From NCBI GenBank assembly GCA_937926145.1, contig CALANW010000103.1:1-24185 (forward strand): a stretch of DNA of 24,185 nt, in the 5' to 3' direction. Source of the DNA: an uncultured Ruminococcus sp. Lineage in GTDB: Bacteria; Bacillota; Clostridia; Oscillospirales; Ruminococcaceae. Under the pieces are notes generated by a model. The model was not told the DNA's origin, ran no database searches, and saw nothing but the letters and a program-made list of their open reading frames with translations. The translations under genes were made by a program, and so were the position numbers. Shown piece by piece: positions 7,097-13,182 of the stretch. Every line of letters begins with the position of its first letter. Positions within the stretch are counted from its first letter, which is position 1.

Positions 7097-7125
7097 ATTA
7101 TACACCTCAAATCATAGCTTGTCAA
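7097..7125 (-). promoter_or_regulatory. Consensus promoter of the leader-metNIQ operon
   Basis: TTGACA (7120-7125), a 17-nt spacer, and TATAAT (7097-7102) on the minus strand: a perfect sigma-A consensus. The predicted start near 7090 gives a leader of about 175 nt before metN. So strong a promoter is what an attenuation-controlled operon would use. Confidence 0.9.
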
Positions 7126-7401
7126 TAGGTTTTCTAATGATTAATTGCTCAAACATTACCCTGTGTTTTGCAGGATTTTTTTACACATCGTACAAATTGG
7201 GTATAAAATGTTAAGAAATTGGCGAAAATAATGTACTTTTGACCGTATTTGTGCAGCTTTGAGAGTGAAAAATATCATTTTGGGTGAAAATTTTAGTATA
7301 AAACGTTCACGATGATGCATTGGCGGCAAAATCTTTCAACATATCTGCACTTTTATGGTTAAAAAATTTTGTGCCAAGAAAAACATTCAAATCGTTTTGA
7401 G
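7126..7401. other. Intergenic stretch with no recognised feature
   Basis: AT-rich sequence between the metN promoter and the toxin-antitoxin terminator. No open frame with a ribosome site, no RNA gene and no repeat shared with the rest of the window was seen on either strand. Confidence 0.5.
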
Positions 7402-7444
7402 AAATAAAAATAGAGCTGCTTCAGCGTGTGCTTGCAACAGCTCT
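7402..7444 (-). terminator. Terminator of the toxin-antitoxin operon
   Basis: On the minus strand AGAGCTG (7444-7438) pairs with CAGCTCT (7418-7412), followed by ATTTTTATTTCTC. It lies 8 nt past the toxin stop. Confidence 0.75.
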
Positions 7445-7451
7445 GTTAAAT

Positions 7452-7730
7452 TTAAAACAGATCAGAGTGAGAGCCTGTTCTGACAAGTTTCAAAATCAGG
7501 TTTTCTTTTTGAATCTGATATATGAGCAGCCAGTTTGGATTTATGTGACATTCTCTCATATTCTTGTAATCTTTGGAATCGTTAAGTGAATGATCGCGAT
7601 ATTGGCTTGGTAACGGTTCTTCGCGACAAAGAATTGTGACAACTGTTTCAAGTTCCGATGATTTTAATCCTCTTTTCAGAGCGGCTTTGTAATCGCGCTT
7701 GAATTTGCCTGTAAACTCGGGTTTAAGCAT
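7452..7730 (-). CDS. YafQ-family (RelE/ParE superfamily) mRNA interferase toxin
   Basis: A 92-residue toxin of the YafQ type; characterised members cut mRNA in the ribosomal A-site. The family pattern is clear: an N-terminal KPEFTGKFKRDYKAALKRG helix, PLPSQYRDHSL, RECHINPNWLLIY and the ending LVRTGSHSDLF. Recalled E. coli YafQ catalytic residues His50, His63, Asp67 and His87 align with His47, His62, Asn66 and His88 here, so the aspartate appears replaced by asparagine. The start overlaps the antitoxin end by 8 nt (AATGCTTAA), the usual coupled antitoxin-toxin order. Confidence 0.9.
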   Translation of the reverse strand: MLKPEFTGKFKRDYKAALKRGLKSSELETVVTILCREEPLPSQYRDHSLNDSKDYKNMRECHINPNWLLIYQIQKENLILKLVRTGSHSDLF

Positions 7731-7932
7731 TTAAAGCCTCCATAAGGTCTGCAACGCTGTCAAAAGGACCAACGATATCTTCATCATTGTACGCAGATTT
7801 CATCGCTTCTTTTGTTTCGTCATTGAGATCTTCGCCAAGGTCATAATACTCGCCAAACATAGCTATAAAACCGCGAAGCTGTTCTTCTGAAAGGTGATTG
7901 AAAATGTTAAGTGCAAGTTCCTTTGTACTCAT
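7723..7932 (-). CDS. Antitoxin partner of the YafQ-type toxin
   Basis: A 69-residue acidic protein just upstream of and overlapping the toxin, with a strong ribosome site AGGAGG 9 nt before ATG. The N-terminal half reads LALNIFNHLSEEQLRGFIAMFGEYYD and the C-terminal half is acidic (DEDIVGPFDSVADLMEALNA), as expected for a toxin-wrapping tail. No ribbon-helix-helix of the DinJ/RelB type is obvious, so the DNA-binding mode is unknown. The antitoxin call rests on position, size, charge and coupling. Confidence 0.75.
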   Translation of the reverse strand: MSTKELALNIFNHLSEEQLRGFIAMFGEYYDLGEDLNDETKEAMKSAYNDEDIVGPFDSVADLMEALNA

Positions 7933-7970
7933 AAAGCAAACCTCCTGTCAAACATAAGCTTTCATTACAT

Positions 7971-7999
7971 ATTATATCACCGAAACGCACAAAAGTCAA
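7971..7999 (-). promoter_or_regulatory. Promoter of the toxin-antitoxin operon
   Basis: TTGACT (7994-7999), a 17-nt spacer and TATAAT (7971-7976) on the minus strand, 38 nt upstream of the antitoxin start. Confidence 0.8.
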
Positions 8000-8032
8000 A
8001 CAAGTCAATATTTTGAAAGTAGATAAGAAAAT

Positions 8033-8066
8033 AAAACAAAAAACCACTTATCAAAGATAAGTGGTT
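8033..8066 (-). terminator. Terminator of tRNA-Leu
   Basis: AACCACTTATC (minus) pairs perfectly over 11 bp with GATAAGTGGTT around a TTT loop (8042-8066). A long U-rich tail TTTTTTGTTTTATTTT follows. It begins 3 nt after the tRNA CCA. Confidence 0.9.
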
Positions 8067-8069
8067 GAT

Positions 8070-8153
8070 TGGTGCGGTAAATGGGACTTGAACCCATACG
8101 TCAAAGACACACGCCCCTCAAACGTGCCTGTCTGCCTATTCCAGCACTACCGC
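8070..8153 (-). tRNA. tRNA-Leu (anticodon GAG)
   Basis: An 84-nt class II tRNA with encoded CCA. Acceptor GCGGTAG pairs with TTACCGC, with discriminator A. The anticodon stem CACGT/GCGTG closes the loop TTGAGGG, which gives GAG and reads CTC/CTT. A variable arm follows, then the T arm ATGGG TTCAAGT CCCAT. It has its own promoter and terminator, so it is a single-gene unit. Confidence 0.95.
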
Positions 8154-8216
8154 ATTTATTAAGTTGTTGTCGTTTTGGAGTGTTTTGTTTTTGTTCTCTC
8201 CCTGACGACGATATTT

Positions 8217-8245
8217 ATTATAGCATATAGCTATCTATTTGTCAA
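8217..8245 (-). promoter_or_regulatory. Consensus promoter of tRNA-Leu
   Basis: TTGACA (8240-8245), a 17-nt spacer, and TATAAT (8217-8222) on the minus strand; perfect consensus, as expected for a stable RNA gene. Confidence 0.9.
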
Positions 8246-8325
8246 GCGTTTTTTCAAATTTTTTTGAGATTTTTTCAACTTTTTTTCAGAGAGTCAAAAA
8301 ATGACGTATCTGCGAGGGTTATGGG

Positions 8326-8361
8326 TAATTCGGAATTAGGAATTCGGAATGCGGAATTATA
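8326..8361. repeat. AATTCCG array B
   Basis: TAATTCGGAATTAGGAATTC and further units, in inverted orientation relative to array C at 8466-8502. Together they flank the rpsT terminator, like the ends of a 177-bp inverted-repeat unit. Confidence 0.8.
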
Positions 8362-8394
8362 AAATTCTAAAAAATTTTTGAAAAATGGTCTTTG

Positions 8395-8436
8395 GTCAAA
8401 AATAAAAGGTGCAAATCCACTTGGGAGTTGCACCTT
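8395..8436 (-). terminator. Terminator of rpsT
   Basis: On the minus strand AAGGTGCAA pairs with TTGCACCTT over 9 bp (8406-8436), followed by TTATTTTTG. It lies about 70 nt past the rpsT stop, with a repeat array in between. Confidence 0.8.
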
Positions 8437-8465
8437 GATTTGTTTTAATAAGCATCTGCGAAATA

Positions 8466-8502
8466 TAATAATTCCGAATTCCGAATTCTTAATTCCGCAT
8501 TA
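8466..8502. repeat. AATTCCG array C
   Basis: An AATTCCGAATTCCGAATTC type array ending 5-6 nt before the rpsT stop codon complement. It is in the same relation to a gene 3' end as arrays A, D and F. Confidence 0.8.
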
Positions 8503-8507
8503 AATTC

Positions 8508-8771
8508 TTATGCCTTAGCAGCGTTGAGCTTCTTAGCGAGCTGGGACTTCTTTCTTGCTGCACAGTTCTTGTGCATAAGGCCCTTAGCGCAAGCCTGGTC
8601 AACAGCCTTGATAGCAGCTCTTACAGCAGCCTCGGACTCAGGAGCCTTTACAGCTGTAGCAGCGTCAGCCTTCTTAAGAGTTGTCTTGAGAGCAGACTTA
8701 ACAGCCTTGTTTCTCATTGTCTTGGTGTTGATAACCTTTACTCTCTTCTTAGCGGATTTAATATTTGGCAT
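8508..8771 (-). CDS. rpsT: 30S ribosomal protein S20
   Basis: Primary 16S rRNA-binding protein of the small subunit, 87 residues, the normal size. The sequence is strongly basic and opens MPNIKSAKKRVKVINTKTMRN, a hallmark of S20, with later AAIKAVDQACAKGLMHKNCAARKKSQLAKKL. ATG at 8771 is chosen; GGAGG lies 8 nt upstream, and the longer frame beginning with TTG at 8786 would include that site. It is a single-gene unit with its own promoter and terminator, transcribed divergently from gpr. The roughly 200-nt leader contains a CCCGCGGG palindrome (8878-8885) but no motif I can assign. Confidence 0.97.
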   Translation of the reverse strand: MPNIKSAKKRVKVINTKTMRNKAVKSALKTTLKKADAATAVKAPESEAAVRAAIKAVDQACAKGLMHKNCAARKKSQLAKKLNAAKA

Positions 8772-8979
8772 TTTGTTTTCCTCCAAAATCTCTGATAATT
8801 TAAATTTTTCTGCAAATAATATTGACAGCTTGCATATCGTTTATTCGGAACAAAGCGGTGACACGGTTCGCTTTTTGCTCCCGCGGGCGTAATGACTCAC
8901 CCATTTTTACAAAGATAAACACGCGATATAGCAGTACGGCTGCCCTTATCGAATACATATCTGCACAAGCTTAGATATT

Positions 8980-9008
8980 ATTTTATCATTATTTGTCCGA
9001 TTTTTCAA
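8980..9008 (-). promoter_or_regulatory. Promoter of rpsT
   Basis: TTGAAA (9003-9008), a 17-nt spacer, TAAAAT (8980-8985) on the minus strand, about 210 nt upstream of rpsT. Confidence 0.7.
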
Positions 9009-9061
9009 TAGGCAATTTAAAAAAACTTGTAGAAATATCACGGCTTGGTTTATGCAGATTA

Positions 9062-9231
9062 TATAATACTGATATCAAATCAACCTATAGACAGATACGA
9101 CAGCTATAATTCCACCACTCGGCGGCAAACTCCCTTGTCAGGCATCAAGCCTGCCTGCGGTCGTTTTTCTTGATTGGTGAAATTCTATCTACCGTCCTTG
9201 TCTACAGAACGATTTGATATCAGTATAATTA
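9062..9231. repeat. Miniature inverted-repeat element 1, upstream of gpr
   Basis: The ends 9064-9095 and 9200-9231 are inverted repeats: ATACTGATATCAAATC is perfect over 16 bp, followed by CTATAGACA in one arm and CTGTAGACA in the other. The 105-bp interior has a CAGGC/GCCTG hairpin and no gene. The same end pattern (ATACT...CTATAGACA) recurs in the element at 10152-10257. The right end sits 24 nt before the gpr start and supplies a TATAAT (9224-9229). Confidence 0.65.
9201..9229 (+). promoter_or_regulatory. Possible promoter formed by element 1, facing gpr
   Basis: TCTACA (9201-9206, 4/6), a 17-nt spacer, TATAAT (9224-9229). It lies in the end of the miniature element, 25 nt before the gpr ATG. 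In relatives gpr is a forespore gene, so a vegetative promoter would be unexpected; no clear sigma-F/G site was found. Confidence 0.3.
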
Positions 9232-9254
9232 CTTTTGAAAAGGGGAAATATTGT

Positions 9255-10121
9255 ATGTCAGCACGAACTGATCTTGCGGTGGAAATGATCGATGAGGACG
9301 CTTGTTCGCTCCCGAGGGGAATCGGCAGAAAGCTTCGCAAAAGCTCCGCCTGCAGCATAACCGAGATCGAGGTCACCTCCGAGCTTGCAGGCTTGAAGAT
9401 AGGCAAATCCAAGGGTAAATATATCACGGTCGAAACGGACAGGCTCTCCTACGCGCCGTCCGACTTCGAGGAGCAGGCGCAGAACATCGCCGATGAGATA
9501 ACCGCCCTGCTTAAAAGCCATAACTGCGGCACGGAGAACGGTCTTGTTGTCGGTCTCGGAAACTCGGACATCACCCCCGATGCGCTCGGACCTATGGTGA
9601 TATCGCAGATAATCGCAACGCGCCACCTAAAAGGCTCGCTGCCGAAAGACCACGAGCTGGCTTCGCTGAAAGTTGTTTCCGCGCTCGCGCCGGGCGTTCT
9701 CGGTCAGACGGGTATCGAAGCCGCAGAGATAGTCGATTCGGTCTGCTCGGGGGTAAAGCCTGCGTTCGTTATCGCGGTGGACGCACTCGCCTGCTCGGAC
9801 GTTTCGCGCCTCGGCACAACGATACAGATAACCGACACGGGCATCTCACCGGGCTCGGGAGTGCAGAACCGCCGCAAGGAGCTGACCGAAACGACCCTCG
9901 CCATTCCCGTTATCGCGGTGGGCGTTCCGACCGTTGTCGATATGCACACCATTGTCGAAAATATCACGGGCAGCGCCCCCGACAAGCATCTGCCGAATAT
10001 GATGGTAACTCCGCGTGATGTTGACAAGCTTATCGAACGCGCCGCTCGGCTCATAGCCTGCGCCGTGAACAAGGCTCTCCAGCCGCAGCTCAGCTTCGCC
10101 GATATTTCAGCACTCTCATAA
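9255..10121 (+). CDS. gpr: Germination protease GPR (spore endopeptidase)
   Basis: Aspartic-type protease, 288 residues, that degrades small acid-soluble DNA-binding proteins when spores germinate. Family signatures are MSARTDLAVE at the start, GLGNSDITPDALGP (100-113) and FVIAVDALACSDVSRLGTTIQITDTGI. By recall of Bacillus megaterium GPR (Asp127, Asp193), the active-site residues should be Asp109 and Asp176. ATG 9255 is chosen, with AAGGGG upstream; the longer frame from 9174 has no site and runs through the repeat. Self-cleavage in the TD-LA sequence would release only about 6 residues, against about 15 in Bacillus. The local GC content is visibly higher than in the flanks. spoIIP follows, the same order as in Bacillus. 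Confidence 0.95.
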   Translation: MSARTDLAVEMIDEDACSLPRGIGRKLRKSSACSITEIEVTSELAGLKIGKSKGKYITVETDRLSYAPSDFEEQAQNIADEITALLKSHNCGTENGLVVGLGNSDITPDALGPMVISQIIATRHLKGSLPKDHELASLKVVSALAPGVLGQTGIEAAEIVDSVCSGVKPAFVIAVDALACSDVSRLGTTIQITDTGISPGSGVQNRRKELTETTLAIPVIAVGVPTVVDMHTIVENITGSAPDKHLPNMMVTPRDVDKLIERAARLIACAVNKALQPQLSFADISALS

Positions 10122-10151
10122 GGTCACCTCTAAAAACCACCGTCTAAAGCC

Positions 10152-10257
10152 TTATACTTAACACCAATAAAAAACTATACAAAAAATCAAGCCAAAACTC
10201 TAATATATGGTTTTGGCGCAGATTTTTTGTCTATAGTTTTATTGGTGTTTAGTATTA
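10152..10257. repeat. Miniature inverted-repeat element 2, between gpr and spoIIP
   Basis: A 106-bp palindromic unit: arms of about 37 nt begin ATACT(T/A)AACACCAATAAAA and continue CTATA(GA)CAAAAAATC, with a GCCAAAAC/GTTTTGGC inner stem. The ends share ATACT...CTATAGACA with the element upstream of gpr. It could double as a bidirectional terminator for gpr. Confidence 0.65.
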
Positions 10258-10296
10258 GCACCTCATCTGCTTGCAGATTTTTAGATGCGACCTTGA

Positions 10297-10327
10297 TGAA
10301 TTTTCCGCCGTTCTTCTTCATATAAAT
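10297..10327 (+). promoter_or_regulatory. Possible sporulation-type promoter of spoIIP
   Basis: TGAATT (10297-10302) and CATATAAAT (10319-10327), separated by 16 nt, loosely resemble sigma-E/sigma-G promoters (-10 like CATAnnnT). No sigma-A site is evident. This is a weak pattern match. Confidence 0.3.
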
Positions 10328-10396
10328 GTATAAGAAAAGAATGTAAAAAGCTTTGAAGTTATGCAAAAGCAGAACACTTTGAAAGGAATGGTGAAA

Positions 10397-11572
10397 ATGT
10401 CAACAGCAAAACGCCCCAAGTTTCGATACGGGAAAAATTTTCTTGCGGCAGGAACAGCCTTTGCGCTCGCGCCGCTTATGATACTTTCGCTGAGGGCGGC
10501 AGTCCCCAATGCGGAAAATGCTATGATAGCCGCCGCTGCCGCTTCCGCACGGCTCTCGGCAGGAAATGTTTTTGAAGCGGAAATAAAGCCGTCCGAAGCC
10601 TTATTGGAAGCCGAGGACAAGCCGCCCGAAAAGCCTGCCTATTTGAATTTTGATGAAAGCGTGATGCTCTCGCGCGGTGAGCTTATCTTTCCCTCGGGTG
10701 AAAATGAGGAGCTTGTTGTTCCCGAGGAACACGATGTCGGTGCAGAGCCTTACCCGAAAACGCTTGAATCCCGTGACGGTGCGATACAAGCAATGACCTA
10801 CGGCTTTTACAGCGGCACGGATTATGTGAACCTTGACGGCGGAGGTCAGGTGCGGAACTGCTCCGATATCGACAGCGAAACGCTCCTTGATGAAAGCCGC
10901 AAGGAATATGACTTTACAGTGACGGCAGACGGAACGCCGCAGATCCTGATAATGCACACGCATGAGACCGAAAGCTACGAACCTTACACCCGTGATTTTT
11001 ACGACAGCTCATTCACGAGCCGAACCACGGACGATGAGAAAAATATGGCGGCGGTCGGTGACGCTATCGCAGCCGAGCTTGAAAAGAGCGGTATCGGGGT
11101 CATTCACGATGTCACAAAGCACGATTATCCGTCCTATAACGGCTCTTATGACCGCAGCCGTGTGACTGTTCAGTCAATACTTGAAGAAAATCCGACAATA
11201 AAAGTCGTCCTCGATATCCACCGTGACGCTATCGAGCGTGAGGACGGCACAAGAATTGCCCCGACCGCGGAAATTGACGGCAAAGATGCCGCTCAGGTGA
11301 TGATAATAAGCTGCTGCGATGACGGCAGCGGCAGGCTTCCGCATTATATGAGCAATTTCCGCTTTGCATCGGCTCTCCAGCAGCAGCTTGAATCCGATTT
11401 TGAGGGTCTGACGCGCCCCGTTCTGTTCGATGATAGGTTCTACAACCAAGACCTCACCGCAGGTTCGCTCCTTATCGAAGTCGGCGGTCACGCGAACAGC
11501 ATTGACGAAGCCGTTTACAGCGGTGAGCTTATCGGAAAGAGCCTTTCAAATCTGTTTTTACATAATGATTAA
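10397..11572 (+). CDS. spoIIP: Stage II sporulation protein P (SpoIIP)
   Basis: Cell-wall amidase/endopeptidase, about 391 residues, that with SpoIID and SpoIIM thins septal peptidoglycan and drives forespore engulfment. There is one N-terminal membrane span (NFLAAGTAFALAPLMILSL), an Ala/Glu-rich linker, then the catalytic domain. Its motifs are ILIMHTHETESY, VLDIHRDAI and the ending LLIEVGGHANSIDEAVYSGELIGKSL, consistent with zinc-ligand His and Glu residues. Start ATG 10397 is favoured because AAAGGA lies 9 nt upstream; starts at 10361 or 10388 lack a spaced site. It follows gpr, a conserved sporulation gene pair. Confidence 0.95.
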   Translation: MSTAKRPKFRYGKNFLAAGTAFALAPLMILSLRAAVPNAENAMIAAAAASARLSAGNVFEAEIKPSEALLEAEDKPPEKPAYLNFDESVMLSRGELIFPSGENEELVVPEEHDVGAEPYPKTLESRDGAIQAMTYGFYSGTDYVNLDGGGQVRNCSDIDSETLLDESRKEYDFTVTADGTPQILIMHTHETESYEPYTRDFYDSSFTSRTTDDEKNMAAVGDAIAAELEKSGIGVIHDVTKHDYPSYNGSYDRSRVTVQSILEENPTIKVVLDIHRDAIEREDGTRIAPTAEIDGKDAAQVMIISCCDDGSGRLPHYMSNFRFASALQQQLESDFEGLTRPVLFDDRFYNQDLTAGSLLIEVGGHANSIDEAVYSGELIGKSLSNLFLHND

Positions 11573-11620
11573 TTTTTTATATAAAAGTCGATACTACAGA
11601 AAAAAGAGAGCAGGTCGGGA

Positions 11621-11827
11621 ATGTTTTTTGAACTCCAAAAGAAAATAAAAATAAGCAGGACAGCCGCAGTTTTGTACTGCATCGTCCTGCTTATAGGATT
11701 TTTATATGGTCTGTCAACTGTTTATGTCAACTGTTTCAACAGTATGAACGCCGAGCAGATAACCGCTTTCGGAGCTGCCGAAAAAGCAGCCGAGAACTTT
11801 ATTCTGTGGTTTGAGAACCTATTGTGA
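11621..11827 (+). CDS. Hypothetical small membrane protein, 68 residues (uncertain)
   Basis: A short frame after spoIIP with a basic start (MFFELQKKIKISR), one strong hydrophobic span (AAVLYCIVLLIGFLYGLSTVYV) and an amphipathic tail ending FILWFENLL. The ribosome site is weak (GCAGGTCGGGA). The 3' end overlaps the convergent lipoprotein gene by 29 nt, and a strong hairpin (11651-11694) lies inside the frame. It may be a real single-span protein or a chance frame over the spoIIP terminator. No family recognised. Confidence 0.4.
   Translation: MFFELQKKIKISRTAAVLYCIVLLIGFLYGLSTVYVNCFNSMNAEQITAFGAAEKAAENFILWFENLL
11651..11700 (+). terminator. Candidate terminator of spoIIP
   Basis: Arms ATAAGCAGGAC (11651-11661) and GTCCTGCTTAT (11684-11694) pair perfectly, with an inner GCAGT/ACTGC stem. 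A short gap and ATTTTTATA follow. It is 79 nt past spoIIP. Confidence 0.5.
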
Positions 11828-12476
11828 TAGGGTTATCGACAGAGGTTATGCCGTTGACGTTTTCGAGCGTTATCTCATAAGCATAGCTGCCGTCGCCGCC
11901 CGAATTCGTCTGACGGAAATAGACGAAGTTTCCCTCGCTGTCAAAAGCGTAGGAGGTCGCAAATGCGTCCATATTCGTCTTCATATCCTTGTTAAGACGC
12001 TCGGTGTCATAATGATAGATATAGACATTGTTTCCGCTGTCGTCCGTTGTTTCCTCCGCGGAAGAAACATAGCCGTTGATGTAGAAGAAAAGCTGCCCCG
12101 TGGAATATGGGTGCGGCTTTTTCTTTGTGTAGGAAACATAGTCGTCTGCGTCCGATGAAACAGCCGAACCAACGCCGTCACGCTCGCGGAAAAGCTCCAT
12201 GCCGTTGCTGTACTCGGCATAGTAGCCGTTCGTGTCGTAACCCTCGCAGTAATAGGTCTGCGAATCGTCCGAGTTATACATAAAGGTAAAGGTCTGCTCG
12301 ATCTCGTTCGATGTGAGGTTCGTGATGATATAAGTTGCGCTTTCGTAGCTCTGAGCAGCCGAACGCAAGGCTTCCACCTTGTCACAGCCGACAAGTTCCT
12401 GCTTTCCGCAGGCTGTCAGCGTCAAAGCCGTGAGAACAAGCGAAAGCATAAGGATAAATCTTTTGGAAATTTTCAT
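11799..12476 (-). CDS. Hypothetical lipoprotein, 225 residues
   Basis: Signal peptide with lipobox LTAC (Cys23), so it is probably anchored to the outer face of the membrane. The mature part is rich in Tyr, Ser, Asp and Thr, with stretches such as SYESATYIITNLTSNEIEQTF and FDSEGNFVYFRQTNSGG. That looks like a beta-rich fold with repeated 'x-length hairpin' strands, but no family is recognised. It is the second gene of a two-gene operon, 9 nt after a small membrane protein, with ribosome site GAGGAG 5 nt before ATG. It is convergent with spoIIP. Confidence 0.85.
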   Translation of the reverse strand: MKISKRFILMLSLVLTALTLTACGKQELVGCDKVEALRSAAQSYESATYIITNLTSNEIEQTFTFMYNSDDSQTYYCEGYDTNGYYAEYSNGMELFRERDGVGSAVSSDADDYVSYTKKKPHPYSTGQLFFYINGYVSSAEETTDDSGNNVYIYHYDTERLNKDMKTNMDAFATSYAFDSEGNFVYFRQTNSGGDGSYAYEITLENVNGITSVDNPITIGSQTTE

Positions 12477-12485
12477 AGCAGCTCC

Positions 12486-12824
12486 TCACGATTTTGTTAA
12501 AGTCAGAAAAACCGAAACAACAATGTAGATGAACGATGTTGAAGATAAAAACCTGCCGAGCTTTTTGTGCTGCGCTTCAAATTCATCGAAGTAATCAGCA
12601 TATTTGTCCGCAGGTATCTCCTCGCCGTCATCGCCCGTCACTACCGCCGAGATAAAAAGCGCCATTATATAGCCGATAACGAGCGGGATAAGCGTCAGCA
12701 GCGGCGAAACGGAGTTCGGGAAAACGAATATCCGCAGCAGAAGACATATCAAAGTAAGGATATTTCCCGCAAGCCGAACCTTTAATCCCGTGTCGAACCT
12801 GTCAAAAAGAGTTTCTTTGTCCAT
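12486..12824 (-). CDS. Hypothetical membrane protein, 112 residues
   Basis: Three hydrophobic spans are visible: ILTLICLLLRIFVF, LLTLIPLVIGYIMALFISAVV and SFIYIVVSVFLTL. An acidic segment between spans two and three (GDDGEEIPADKYADYFDEFEAQHKK) probably faces one side of the membrane. No family recognised. It is first in an operon with the lipoprotein gene at 11799-12476, so the two may act together at the cell surface. AAGGG lies upstream of ATG. Confidence 0.8.
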   Translation of the reverse strand: MDKETLFDRFDTGLKVRLAGNILTLICLLLRIFVFPNSVSPLLTLIPLVIGYIMALFISAVVTGDDGEEIPADKYADYFDEFEAQHKKLGRFLSSTSFIYIVVSVFLTLTKS

Positions 12825-12880
12825 TTTTTATTTTTCCCTTGAGTGTCAAAATTTGAGGGGTGAAACGTCCTGTTTGTGAA

Positions 12881-12889
12881 ATTATATCA
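12881..12889 (-). promoter_or_regulatory. Extended -10 promoter of the two-gene membrane operon
   Basis: TGATATAAT on the minus strand is an extended -10 element; no good -35 is present. It lies 57 nt upstream of the first gene. Confidence 0.5.
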
Positions 12890-12906
12890 CAAAAAATAGA
12901 ATATCC

Positions 12907-13076
12907 GAAAACGGGCGGATATAGAATCCACCCCTACGGTAACATACATAGTGTATAATTATAAAATAAATTACATAGCGTAAAATCGAATCAGCGATAT
13001 AGGTATAAAATACCCATATATAGTGTAAATTTATACCGAAAAATCGCTGCCGCGATTCGGGACGGGAAACCGTCCC
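12907..13076. repeat. Cluster of intergenic palindromes
   Basis: Three units lie in a row without a gene. A degraded GGGCGGATA...ATCCACCC palindrome with CCCTACGG occurs at 12913-12939. A 73-bp imperfect palindrome at 12987-13059 has CGAATC/GATTCG outer, AGCGAT/ATCGCT middle and GGTATAAA/TTTATACC inner stems. GGGACGG-GAAA-CCGTCCC occurs at 13059-13076. The first is a relative of the palindrome inside elements L and R. Confidence 0.7.
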
Positions 13077-13110
13077 CTACAGTGTTAAAAACCAATTCAC
13101 GAAATATAAA

Positions 13111-13180
13111 AATTACGCATTACGCATTACGAATTACGCATTGAAATAATTCCGCATTCCGAATTCCTAATTCCGAATTA
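13111..13180. repeat. AATTACGC/AATTCCG array D
   Basis: ATTACGC units (13111-13142) pass into an AATTCCGCATTCCGAATTC array that ends 2-3 nt before the proS stop-codon complement (13183). Confidence 0.85.
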
Positions 13181-13182
13181 AA

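Noticed and set aside
6929..7125. SAM (S-box) riboswitch upstream of metN
   Set aside because: The leader is about 175 nt and is occupied by a short translated frame and an attenuator; the conserved S-box core motifs were not seen.
8326..8502. AATTCCG arrays as a CRISPR array
   Set aside because: Units are very short and contiguous, with no unique spacers of constant length and no cas genes.
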